Source: an uncultured Clostridia bacterium (lineage in GTDB: Bacteria; Bacillota; Clostridia; TANB77; CAG-508). Taken from it: 10,115 nucleotides of DNA. The translations under genes were made by a program, and so were the position numbers. Under the pieces are notes generated by a model that was not told the DNA's origin, made no database searches, and saw only the letters and a program-made list of their open reading frames with translations. The stretch covers positions 1-10,115 of the forward strand of contig CANRFE010000041.1 of NCBI GenBank assembly GCA_947629805.1. The letters run 5' to 3'. Shown piece by piece: positions 1 through 6,820 of this stretch. Numbering within the stretch: the stretch's first letter is position 1; every line of letters begins with the position of its first letter.

Positions 1-2407
1 GCAACGATTATATTGACTCTATCATTATTATTGCAATTGTTATCTTAAATGCTATTATGGGGCTAATACAAGAAGAAAAAGCGGAGAAGTCTTTAGAAGC
101 ATTAAAAAGTATGAGTGCTCCACTAACAAAGGTAAGAAGAGAAGGAAAAACAGTATGTATTCCCGCAAAAGAAGTAGTACCAGGAGATATTGTTTTATTA
201 GAAACAGGCAATTATGTACCAGCAGATGCAAGGTTAATTTCTAGTTCGCACTTAAAAGTAGAGGAGGCTAGTTTAACAGGAGAAACCATTCCTATTTTAA
301 AAGAGGCAAATGTTGTTCTAGAAGAAAAAGTAGAATTAGGGGATATGGTAAACATGGTTTTTTCTTCTACTATGATAGTAAGTGGACATGGAGAGGCAAT
401 TGTAACAGAAACAGGTATGCATACGAAGGTGGGAAAAATTGCTACTATGCTAGTAGAAAATGAAGCACCACAAACTCCTATTCAAAAAAAATTAGCACAA
501 GTAGGAAAAACATTAGGAATAGGCTGTCTTTTTATTTGCTTTTTTATTTTTGGAATAGGGCTTATGAAAAAAATAGAACCAATGGAAATGTTTATGACTT
601 CTGTAGGACTAGCAGTAGCTGCTATTCCAGAAGGTCTCCCTGCAATTGTTACAATTGTACTTTCTATTGGAGTAACCAAAATGGCACGAAAAAATAGTAT
701 TATTCGAAAATTGCCAGCTGTAGAAACTTTAGGTAGTAGTAACGTAATTTGTTCAGATAAAACTGGAACTTTAACCCAAAATAAAATGAAGGTAGTAGAA
801 GAATTTACTTTAGATGGAGAGAAAAAACAACTCTTAGAATTTAGTTGTTTATGTACAGATGCACAAATAGAAATACAACAAGGCAAAAAAGTAGTTCTAG
901 GAGAACCAACAGAAGTAGCTTTAGTAAATAGAGCATTACAGGAAAATATAGATAAAAGAGAATTAAATAAGGACAAAAGAAGAATAGGAGATATTCCTTT
1001 TGATTCAAATCGAAAAAGAATGACAACTATTCATGAAAAGGAAAATCAGTATTTCTTTATTACAAAAGGAGCACCAGATATTGTTTTACAAAAATGTACG
1101 TATTATCAAAAAAAGGGAAAAGTAATTCCAATGGATGAGAATACAAAAAGAAGAATCCTAGAAGAAAATGAAAATATGGCACAAAAAGCTTTAAGAGTAT
1201 TAGGAGTTGCCTATAAAATAAGCAACCAAAAACAAGAAAAATGGCAGGCAAGCAAAGTAGAAGAAAATTTAATTTTTGTACGGTTTGGTAGGGATGATAG
1301 ATCCTCCACGAGAAGGCGTAAAACAAGCAGTAGAAACTTGTAGAAGAGCAGGGATAAAAACGGTTATGATTACAGGAGACCATTTAGAAACTGCAAAGGC
1401 TATTGCGAAGGAATTGGGAATTTTGAAAATGAAAGATAGAGCAATAACAGGAAAGGAATTAGATCAAATTTCCCAAAAAGAATTAGAAAAAGATATTATG
1501 CAATATTCTGTATTTGCTAGAGTATCACCAGAACATAAAGTTCGTATTGTAAAAGCATTTCAAGCCAAACAAAATGTAGTAGCCATGACAGGAGATGGGG
1601 TAAATGATGCTCCTGCTCTAAAAAGTGCAGATATTGGTATTGCTATGGGAAAAAACGGAACCGATGTAGCAAAAAACGCAGCAGATATGATATTAGCAGA
1701 TGACAATTTTGTAACGATTGTAGAGGCAGTAAAGCAAGGAAGAAATATTTTTGCTAACATCAAAAAAGCAGTTCATTTTTTAATTGCTACCAACATTGGA
1801 GAAATTGTTACTATTTTTATGGGGTTAGTATTAGGCTTAAAATCTCCTTTGTTAGCCATTCAACTACTATGGATTAATTTGGTAACCGATTCCTTACCAG
1901 CAATTGCATTAGGGCTAGAAAAACCAGATGCAAATAGTATGCAAAAAAAACCAGTGGATAGTAAAAAAGGGTTATTTGCAGATGGTTTATGGGCCAAAAT
2001 AGGCACAGAAGGAACTATGATAGGAATGCTTACTTTGTTTGCTTTTAGTTTAGGAAATTCCCAATATGGGTTAGAAGTAGGAAGAACAATGGCTTTTATT
2101 TCTTTAGGAATGTTAGAATTAGTACATTGCTTTAATATAAAGAGTGAAGAATCTATTTTCAAAGTACGGAATTTTAGAAAATAAATATTTAGTAGGGGCT
2201 TTTTTAATAGGAACCATTTTACAAGTAGGGGTTGTTATGATTAACCCTGTTGCACGTATTTTTGCATTAGTACCATTAAATGCAACACAGTGGTTCTATA
2301 CGATTAGTATTTCGCTTGTTCCGTTACTTGTAGTAGAAATGCAAAAAAAATGGAATGAAAGGAAATTTGGGAAGATAGTATATCGAAGAGAAGAAAAAAT
2401 CATGTAA
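1..2407 (+). CDS. Calcium-type P2 P-type ATPase, 5'-partial, interrupted by two +1 frame breaks
   Basis: Membrane pump of the SERCA/PMCA-like class, which exports Ca2+ at the cost of ATP. The gene enters from the left edge, so the N-terminal cytosolic part and first membrane helix are missing (roughly 70-100 residues by family length). The protein reads in phase from 3 to 1280, then from 1282 to 2166, then from 2168 to the TAA at 2405-2407, about 800 residues in all. In order: actuator loop LTGET near 274-288; M4 IPEGLP with the ion-site Glu at 630-632; phosphorylation motif SDKTGTLT with Asp at 756-758; nucleotide-domain KGAPD from 1065; hinge MTGDGVNDAP near 1585; M5 NIGE and M6 NLVTDSLPA, which carry further calcium ligands; and M9-M10 in the last segment. 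Every motif is intact and no decay is visible between the breaks. Unshifted translation would stop at 1343 before the hinge and give an inactive protein. A conventional pipeline would call this a pseudogene or three ORFs. Substrate Ca2+ is inferred from the M4-M6 motifs; Mn2+ is possible. The hairpin at 2422 ends the unit. Confidence 0.9.
1278..1283 (+). other. Frame break 1 at codon pair GTA-CGG
   Basis: In the incoming frame the codons are GTA (1278-1280) and CGG (1281-1283), after which translation runs into non-homologous sequence and stops at 1343. Skipping C1281 gives GTA-GGT and the peptide NLIFVGLVGMIDPPR, which matches the usual P2 ATPase sequence at the start of the P domain. Removing A1280 instead (GTC-GGT) gives the same Val-Gly, so the exact extra base is ambiguous. 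What is seen is a one-base surplus; whether it is recoded, mutational or a sequence error is not shown. Confidence 0.85.
2164..2169 (+). other. Frame break 2 at codon pair GTA-CGG
   Basis: The second break repeats the first: zero-frame GTA (2164-2166) followed by CGG (2167-2169). Unshifted reading ends at the TAA at 2182-2184. Skipping C2167 gives GTA-GGA and the peptide SIFKVGILENKYLVGA, which fits the cytosolic loop and the entry into membrane helix 9 of this family. As at site 1, the restored dipeptide is Val-Gly. The last two helices (M9-M10) depend on this shift. Confidence 0.85.
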
Positions 2408-2421
2408 GGATATAAAAAAAT

Positions 2422-2453
2422 AGCAAAGAAAAAGCTTTTATTTTGCTTTTTTT
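2422..2453 (+). terminator. Rho-independent terminator after the ATPase gene
   Basis: AGCAAA (2422-2427) pairs with TTTGCT (2442-2447). A further A/T-rich inner stem surrounds AGCT, and a T tract follows to 2453. It lies 15 bases past the ATPase stop. The stem is A/T-rich and so of moderate strength. Confidence 0.7.
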
Positions 2454-2484
2454 GAAAAATTTTGGTGAAAATGTCATAATTTAT

Positions 2485-2513
2485 TTGCAAATGTTTAAAA
2501 TATATAGTATAAT
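2485..2513 (+). promoter_or_regulatory. Sigma-A-type promoter of the M23 peptidase gene
   Basis: A -35 box TTGCAA (2485-2490) and a perfect -10 box TATAAT (2508-2513) are separated by exactly 17 bases. The expected transcript start near 2519-2521 leaves a leader of only about 25 bases, too short for a riboswitch. Confidence 0.8.
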
Positions 2514-2530
2514 AACTACCGTGTGAGAAA

Positions 2531-2547
2531 AAGGAGAGTGACTAATT
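2531..2547 (+). promoter_or_regulatory. Shine-Dalgarno site that points to an ATT start codon
   Basis: AAGGAG (2531-2536) is the only good ribosome binding site upstream of the peptidase. The codon at the ideal distance in the peptidase frame is ATT (2545-2547), 8 bases downstream; a second ATT follows at 2548. The frame is closed by TGA at 2539, so no start can lie further upstream. No in-frame ATG, GTG or TTG occurs before the ATG at 2635. Confidence 0.6.
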
Positions 2548-3528
2548 ATTTTAAACATAAGACTGAAAAATTATATCAAAATTAGTATAAGATTCATTAC
2601 CCTTCTTGTAATAGCCTTTATTTTAATTCTTACAATGGTTTTCTTAAAATATAAACCAAGTTATAAAGTAACTATTGCAGGAGAAGAAATAGGTTATGTT
2701 GCAAATAAACAAAAATTTGAAAAAGTAGTAAAAGAACAAATTTTATATCCGGAACAAGAAAATATTGCTTTTGTAGATATAGAAGAAATGCCTCAATATG
2801 AGTTTTTCTTCCTAGATAACACAGAGCCTACTTTGGAAGAAGAAGTATTTACAAAAATTCAAGATATGGCAGTAATTACGTATAAAATTTATGCCATTAC
2901 ATTAAACAATCAAATTACAACCTATGTCAATTCAAAGGAAGAAGCAGAAGAAATTATTAACCAAATGAAAGAAGAAAAAGCAGAGGAATTAAAAGACATT
3001 ACCATTGCTATGCAAGAAGTGTATACAAAAGAAAAAGAAAAAACGCAAAGTACAGTAGAAGTTGCAACAGCTATGCAAGTAGCAGAAGTAGAACTAGAAA
3101 AACAAGTAGAGGAACAAGAAAAAGTAAAAGCTTCTACTTTAGATGGGGTATATTTTTCTGTAAAACCAGTAACAGGAAATATTACTTCTCGTTTTGGGGC
3201 AATGGAAAGCATAAGAGACCATGCACATACAGGAATGGATATTGCAGCACCAAATGGAACTCCTATTAAAGCAGCAGCAGAAGGAACCGTAACTCATGCC
3301 GGTTGGCTAGGAGGCTATGGAAATTTAGTCATTATTTCCCATGGAAATGGAATTCAAACCTATTATGGACATTGCAGTAAATTGTATGTGTCCAAAGGCG
3401 ATACGATAAAAGCAGGAGATGTTATTGCAGCAGTAGGAAGTACAGGGGAAGCTACAGGGAATCACTTACATTTTGAAATTAGAAAAAATGGAGCACAAGT
3501 AAACCCACAAAAATATATATACAAGTAA
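2545..3528 (+). CDS. Membrane-anchored M23 (LytM/LysM-type) metallopeptidase
   Basis: Predicted zinc endopeptidase that cuts peptide cross-links in peptidoglycan at the outer face of the membrane. With the ATT start it has 327 residues: a basic N-terminus, one membrane anchor at about residues 17-36, an extracytoplasmic stalk of about 150 residues rich in Glu and Lys (likely helical or coiled), and a C-terminal M23 domain from about residue 205. The zinc ligands are visible as HTGMD (His228, Asp232) and HLHFE (His307 and His309), with the conserved YYGH (His276). The ATG at 2635 would start inside the membrane segment and has no ribosome binding site, so it is rejected as the start. The gene sits alone between its own promoter and terminator. 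The stalk may contain two copies of a small repeated domain (near VTIAGEEIGYV and YAITLNNQITTYV), as in clostridial cell-wall hydrolases; this is uncertain. The exact cleavage specificity cannot be read. Confidence 0.9.
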   Translation: MILNIRLKNYIKISIRFITLLVIAFILILTMVFLKYKPSYKVTIAGEEIGYVANKQKFEKVVKEQILYPEQENIAFVDIEEMPQYEFFFLDNTEPTLEEEVFTKIQDMAVITYKIYAITLNNQITTYVNSKEEAEEIINQMKEEKAEELKDITIAMQEVYTKEKEKTQSTVEVATAMQVAEVELEKQVEEQEKVKASTLDGVYFSVKPVTGNITSRFGAMESIRDHAHTGMDIAAPNGTPIKAAAEGTVTHAGWLGGYGNLVIISHGNGIQTYYGHCSKLYVSKGDTIKAGDVIAAVGSTGEATGNHLHFEIRKNGAQVNPQKYIYK

Positions 3529-3531
3529 AAG

Positions 3532-3557
3532 GAGATGCCTTTTTAGGCATCTCTTTT
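3532..3557 (+). terminator. Rho-independent terminator after the M23 peptidase gene
   Basis: A perfect 8-bp stem, GAGATGCC (3532-3539) and GGCATCTC (3546-3553), closes a TTTTTA loop and is followed by TTTT. It begins 3 bases after the stop codon. Confidence 0.9.
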
Positions 3558-3568
3558 CGATTTGTTAT

Positions 3569-3597
3569 TTGACAAAAAACAAAAAAAAGAGTAGAAT
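3569..3597 (+). promoter_or_regulatory. Near-consensus sigma-A promoter of gdpP
   Basis: Perfect -35 TTGACA (3569-3574), a 17-base spacer and -10 TAGAAT (3592-3597). This is the best promoter in the window and suggests strong constitutive transcription of gdpP and the small membrane protein after it. Confidence 0.85.
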
Positions 3598-3632
3598 AAG
3601 AACGTGAAAATAGAAAGAAAAGGGAGTTTTGT

Positions 3633-5666
3633 ATGCCGAATAATAGAAATAGAAAACTATCAGATAAGTTTGTTTCCAAAACAAAAATCTATTTAGTCAT
3701 TATAGCCATGTTATTAATAACTTTGTGCTATTATGAAGTTCATTTTATTACACCAGCCATTTTATTTTATGTATTAATTCTTTTATATGCTTACTGGACA
3801 AATAATAAAAGAAAAGTAGAATTATCCGAGCATATTAAAGAATTAACTTTAACCGTAGATAATGCAGCCAAAAGCACATTAATTAATTCACCATTTCCAT
3901 TAGTTATTATTGAAACAGATGGCAATATTATTTGGAAAAGTTCAAAATTTATGCATGAATTTGCGAACATTGATATTAACAATTATTTGAACAATATTGT
4001 AAAAGAAATTAAATTAGAAATTGAAAAAAATGATAAAGAAAAGGATAAAGAGCTAGAAGATTTAATTCATAAAAGAATAGAAATTGGAGAGAAAACTTAT
4101 AAAGTAGTAGGAGAATATGTAAAAACAAAAGAAAAAGATAAGAAAAAACAAACAGAATATATGACAACACTTTATTTTATTGATGAAACAAAGAGTAGAG
4201 AATTAGAAAATCAATACCAAAATTCAAAACTTTGCGTTGGCATTGTTATGATAGACAATTATGAAGAAATTATGCAAAGAATTTCCGATGAAGATAAACC
4301 AATTTTAACAGCTAAAATTGAAAAAAGCTTGTATGATTGGGCCAGTGAATTTGAAGGCTTAATGATTAAAGCAGAAAGAGATACTTTTGTTGTAATTTTA
4401 GAACAAAAATATATGGCAAAACTAGAAGAAGAAAAATTTCATATATTAGATAAAATAAAAGAAATTCCAATTCCAGGTAAATTACAATCTACCTTAAGTA
4501 TTGCAATTTCTTTAGAAGGAAAGTCGAACTACGAAAAATATAAGTCGGCCCAAGCCATGATAGATATTGCTTTAGGTAGAGGTGGAGACCAAGCGATTCT
4601 TCGTAAAGAAGGAAAATATATTTTCTTTGGAGGAAGAGCACAAGAATTAGAAAAAAGAACAAAAGTGAAGGCAAGAATTGTTGCACATGCTTTGGAAGAA
4701 CTAATTGCAGAGGCAAACAATGTTATGATTATGGGACATACCAATAGTGATATTGATGCTATGGGAGCAAGTCTTGGTATCTATCGTTTAGCTAAAACAA
4801 TGGAAAAAGAAGCCTATATTGTAAATGAAACAGCAAGTTTTGGTTTAAATCATTTTATTGAAATGGCAAAAAACGAAGAAGAATATAAAAATGCCATTAT
4901 AGGAAAAGAAGAAGCGTTAGAAAAGATAAATCAGGATACTTTATTGGTAGTAGTAGATACCCATAAGACTACTTATGTAGAAGTACCAGAATTATTAGAA
5001 AAAACAAATAAAATTGTTGTAATTGACCATCATAGAAGAAGTACGGACTTTATTGAAAATGTGATTTTAACCTTCCATGAAGTGTATGCTTCTTCCGCAT
5101 GTGAATTGGTTACAGAATTAATTGAGTATTCTCAAAAAGAAATTGTATTATCGCAAATAGAAACAGAAGGTTTATATGCAGGCATTATGATGGATACAAA
5201 GAATTTTACCTTTAAAACAGGTGTTAGAACTTTTGAAGCAGCAGCATATTTACGAAAATGTGGAGTAGACATTATAAAAGTAAAAAAATGGTTCCAAAGT
5301 GATTTGGAAACCTACCATAAAATAGCAGATATTGTTGCAAATGCAGAGATTGTAAAGGAAACTATTGGAATTTCTACTTATGACAAGCAAGATAGTAATT
5401 GTAATATTATATGTGCTAAAGCAGCAGATGAATTGTTAACCATTAGTGATATTACAGCTTCCTTTGTAATTGGAAACTTAGGCGATAGAATTTGTATTAG
5501 TGGTCGCTCTATAGGAGACATTAATGTGCAAGTCATTTTAGAAAAACTAGGTGGAGGGGGGCATATTACCCTTGCAGGTGCCCAAGTAGAAGGTATGAAT
5601 ATGGAAGAAGTAAAACAAGAATTGATTAACCGTATTAACGAATATTTTAGCGAAATTGCAAGTTAA
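3633..5666 (+). CDS. gdpP: Cyclic-di-AMP phosphodiesterase GdpP (DHH/DHHA1)
   Basis: Membrane enzyme that hydrolyses c-di-AMP to pApA and so controls potassium, turgor and cell-wall stress responses. It has 677 residues, close to the family norm of about 660. Domains in order: two membrane helices (about 19-35 and 38-56); a PAS-like sensor (about 85-190), which binds haem in some homologues; a degenerate GGDEF domain (about 200-340) lacking an intact cyclase signature; the DHH catalytic domain; and DHHA1. Metal-site motifs are GHTNSDIDA (His369, Asp373, Asp375), VVVDTH (Asp442) and DHH (465-467). The substrate-binding motif GGGGH ends at His644. The start ATG at 3633 follows AGGGAG by 6 bases. 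Transcription is from the promoter at 3569. In B. subtilis gdpP also lies just ahead of rplI and the replicative helicase gene; here a small extra gene intervenes. Nothing is broken. Confidence 0.96.
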   Translation: MPNNRNRKLSDKFVSKTKIYLVIIAMLLITLCYYEVHFITPAILFYVLILLYAYWTNNKRKVELSEHIKELTLTVDNAAKSTLINSPFPLVIIETDGNIIWKSSKFMHEFANIDINNYLNNIVKEIKLEIEKNDKEKDKELEDLIHKRIEIGEKTYKVVGEYVKTKEKDKKKQTEYMTTLYFIDETKSRELENQYQNSKLCVGIVMIDNYEEIMQRISDEDKPILTAKIEKSLYDWASEFEGLMIKAERDTFVVILEQKYMAKLEEEKFHILDKIKEIPIPGKLQSTLSIAISLEGKSNYEKYKSAQAMIDIALGRGGDQAILRKEGKYIFFGGRAQELEKRTKVKARIVAHALEELIAEANNVMIMGHTNSDIDAMGASLGIYRLAKTMEKEAYIVNETASFGLNHFIEMAKNEEEYKNAIIGKEEALEKINQDTLLVVVDTHKTTYVEVPELLEKTNKIVVIDHHRRSTDFIENVILTFHEVYASSACELVTELIEYSQKEIVLSQIETEGLYAGIMMDTKNFTFKTGVRTFEAAAYLRKCGVDIIKVKKWFQSDLETYHKIADIVANAEIVKETIGISTYDKQDSNCNIICAKAADELLTISDITASFVIGNLGDRICISGRSIGDINVQVILEKLGGGGHITLAGAQVEGMNMEEVKQELINRINEYFSEIAS

Positions 5667-5712
5667 AGAAGCCTAAACTAGAAATTGCTTTAAGAAATAC
5701 AAGAGAAAAAAG

Positions 5713-5721
5713 AAAGGGGGG
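5713..5721 (+). promoter_or_regulatory. G-rich ribosome binding site with long spacing
   Basis: AAAGGGGGG is the only candidate Shine-Dalgarno site for the next gene. Its last G is 13 bases from the ATG at 5735, longer than the 5-9 usual in this window. No other in-frame start lies closer. Translation may be modest, or the A-rich spacer may contribute. Confidence 0.45.
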
Positions 5722-5734
5722 AAAAAATAAAATT

Positions 5735-6055
5735 ATGACAGATAAAACAAAAGGAGTTTTAGCCTATATTTTTAGTTTTATAGGAGGTTTAATTTTCTTA
5801 CTATCAAAAGACAGTAGCAGAAATGTAAAAATGCATGCGGCACAATCGATTGTTATTTTTTTAGGGTATTTAATTTTAACGGTTGCTTATAGCTTCATTC
5901 CTGTATACATACCATTTTTCTCTACTATCCTTTATGGAGTGTATATAGTAGCGATTGTATTTGGTATTGTAAAAGTTTGCAAAGAAGAAGATCCAGAATT
6001 ACCTATCATTGGAGATTTGGCAAAGAAAATGTTTGGAAACCAAATAGGACAATAA
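5735..6055 (+). CDS. Small DUF4870-like membrane protein
   Basis: Protein of 106 residues with three likely membrane helices at about 7-24, 38-58 and 61-81, then a charged cytosolic tail with KEEDPELP. The run NVKMHAAQSIVIF resembles the conserved F/M-H-A-x-Q-A/S signature of DUF4870 (Tic20-like) proteins, whose function is unknown. It follows gdpP by 68 bases with no visible terminator between them, so it is probably co-transcribed from the gdpP promoter, and the strong terminator at 6071 ends the unit. It lies between gdpP and rplI, which are usually adjacent in Firmicutes, so it is a lineage-specific insertion or retention. A link with c-di-AMP signalling is only suggested by position. Family assignment is by eye. 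Confidence 0.8.
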   Translation: MTDKTKGVLAYIFSFIGGLIFLLSKDSSRNVKMHAAQSIVIFLGYLILTVAYSFIPVYIPFFSTILYGVYIVAIVFGIVKVCKEEDPELPIIGDLAKKMFGNQIGQ

Positions 6056-6070
6056 TAAAATGGAAAGTAA

Positions 6071-6099
6071 AAAAAATAGGGACTAGGTCCCTATTTTTT
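6071..6099. terminator. Perfect 13-bp bidirectional terminator
   Basis: AAAAAATAGGGAC (6071-6083) and GTCCCTATTTTTT (6087-6099) form a perfect stem around the 3-base loop TAG. The A/T ends supply a U tract in either direction. It ends the gdpP unit, and would also serve a minus-strand gene ending at 6103. Confidence 0.9.
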
Positions 6100-6102
6100 G
6101 GA

Positions 6103-6252
6103 TTATAAATATAGTATACAGCGAAAAGTAATATGGGTCCAAGCTTCATGAGCTTTCGCAGTAGCACGACCAATATGTATTTTCGCTTTCTTTTGCAAAT
6201 TTGTGGTTAAATTATGTAAAAAAGTAAATAGTAAAGCAGATGCAATAGATTG
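6103..6252 (-). pseudogene. Possible decayed 3' end of a minus-strand gene
   Basis: On the minus strand, 49 codons are open between a stop at 6253-6255 and TAA at 6103-6105. The C-terminal part reads KKAKIHIGRATAKAHEAW and ends in THITFRCILYL. Its codons (GCG, CGT, CGC, TGG, ACC) and mixed hydrophobic and charged residues look more like coding sequence than the surrounding gap. There is no ATG, no ribosome binding site and no promoter. The product is not recognised. The terminator at 6071 lies directly downstream in its direction, as expected for a convergent gene end. A structured repeat or chance is also possible: the + strand contains AAGCT/AGCTT and GCGAAA/TTTCGC inverted pairs here. The rest of the 6056-6332 gap holds only the terminator and the rplI promoter. 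Confidence 0.3.
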
Positions 6253-6299
6253 TTAAAATAAAAAAATATAAGGAGACTCTTCCTATTGTGGAAAAAATA

Positions 6300-6308
6300 T
6301 GATATAAT
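6300..6308 (+). promoter_or_regulatory. Extended -10 promoter of the rplI-dnaB-tilS operon
   Basis: TGA followed by a perfect TATAAT (6303-6308) is a TGn extended -10 element. The base stretch at the 17-base -35 position (TTCCTA, 6280-6285) is poor, which fits a promoter that depends on the extended -10. It lies 24 bases upstream of rplI. Confidence 0.7.
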
Positions 6309-6332
6309 CAACAACATAAAGGAGGCAAATAC

Positions 6333-6779
6333 ATGAAAGTAATTTTGTTAGCAGATATAAAAGGGGTAGGAAAAAAAGACCAAATGATTAATGCAAGTGA
6401 TGGGTATGCTAGAAATTATTTATTCCCTAAGAAATTAGCATTAGAGGCCAATAAGGAAAATATGTTAAAATTAAAAGCAAAACAAGATGGGTTAGAATAT
6501 AAAAAGAATATAGAAAAGCAAGAGGCACAAAATTTAGCTAATAAGCTAGAGAACATTACACTAACCATAAAAGTAAAAGCAGGGGAAAATGGAAAAATAT
6601 TTGGTGGAGTAACAGCTAAAGAAATAGCAGAAAACTTAAAAACACAATACCAAATAGAAATTGATAAAAAGAAAATTGCCTTAGCAGAAACAATAAAAAT
6701 GTTAGGAAGTAAAACAGTAGATATTAAGTTATATGAAGGAATCGTAGGAAAGCTAAAAGTGCAAATTTTAGCACAATAA
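6333..6779 (+). CDS. rplI: 50S ribosomal protein L9
   Basis: Protein of the large ribosomal subunit that binds 23S rRNA near the L1 stalk and helps keep reading frame. Its 148 residues are the usual length. The N-terminal rRNA-binding domain (about 1-50) shows the family signature in GVGKKDQMINASDGYARNYL and ends PKKLAL. A long charged linker helix (about 42-75) and a C-terminal domain (to 148) follow. The start ATG lies 7 bases after the strong site AAAGGAGG (6318-6325). First gene of the operon with dnaB and tilS. L9 is known to limit some ribosome slippage in E. coli, which is of interest given the frame breaks in the ATPase gene, although no link is shown. Confidence 0.97.
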   Translation: MKVILLADIKGVGKKDQMINASDGYARNYLFPKKLALEANKENMLKLKAKQDGLEYKKNIEKQEAQNLANKLENITLTIKVKAGENGKIFGGVTAKEIAENLKTQYQIEIDKKKIALAETIKMLGSKTVDIKLYEGIVGKLKVQILAQ

Positions 6780-6820
6780 AAGAGAGGGTTCCTTCCAAAG
6801 GGTATAAAAAGGAGAAGGAA

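Noticed and set aside
482..976. 164-codon minus-strand frame inside the ATPase gene
   Set aside because: Opposite strand of conserved M4 and phosphorylation-site sequence; no start signals.
2514..2544. c-di-AMP (ydaO-type) riboswitch ahead of the cell-wall hydrolase gene
   Set aside because: The promoter leaves a leader of only about 25 bases, too short for any known riboswitch.
2635..2637. ATG as the start of the M23 peptidase
   Set aside because: It would begin inside the membrane anchor and has no ribosome binding site; the open frame and a good site lie upstream.
4233..4650. Active diguanylate cyclase domain in GdpP
   Set aside because: The fold is GGDEF-like but the catalytic signature is degenerate, as is usual in GdpP.
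5041..5046. A further GTACGG hexamer in gdpP as a third frame-break site
   Set aside because: Here the phase is AGT-ACG-GAC (Ser-Thr-Asp), so CGG is not a codon and the frame continues intact. The same holds for GTACGG at 9926 in ftsH (GGT-ACG-GGA).
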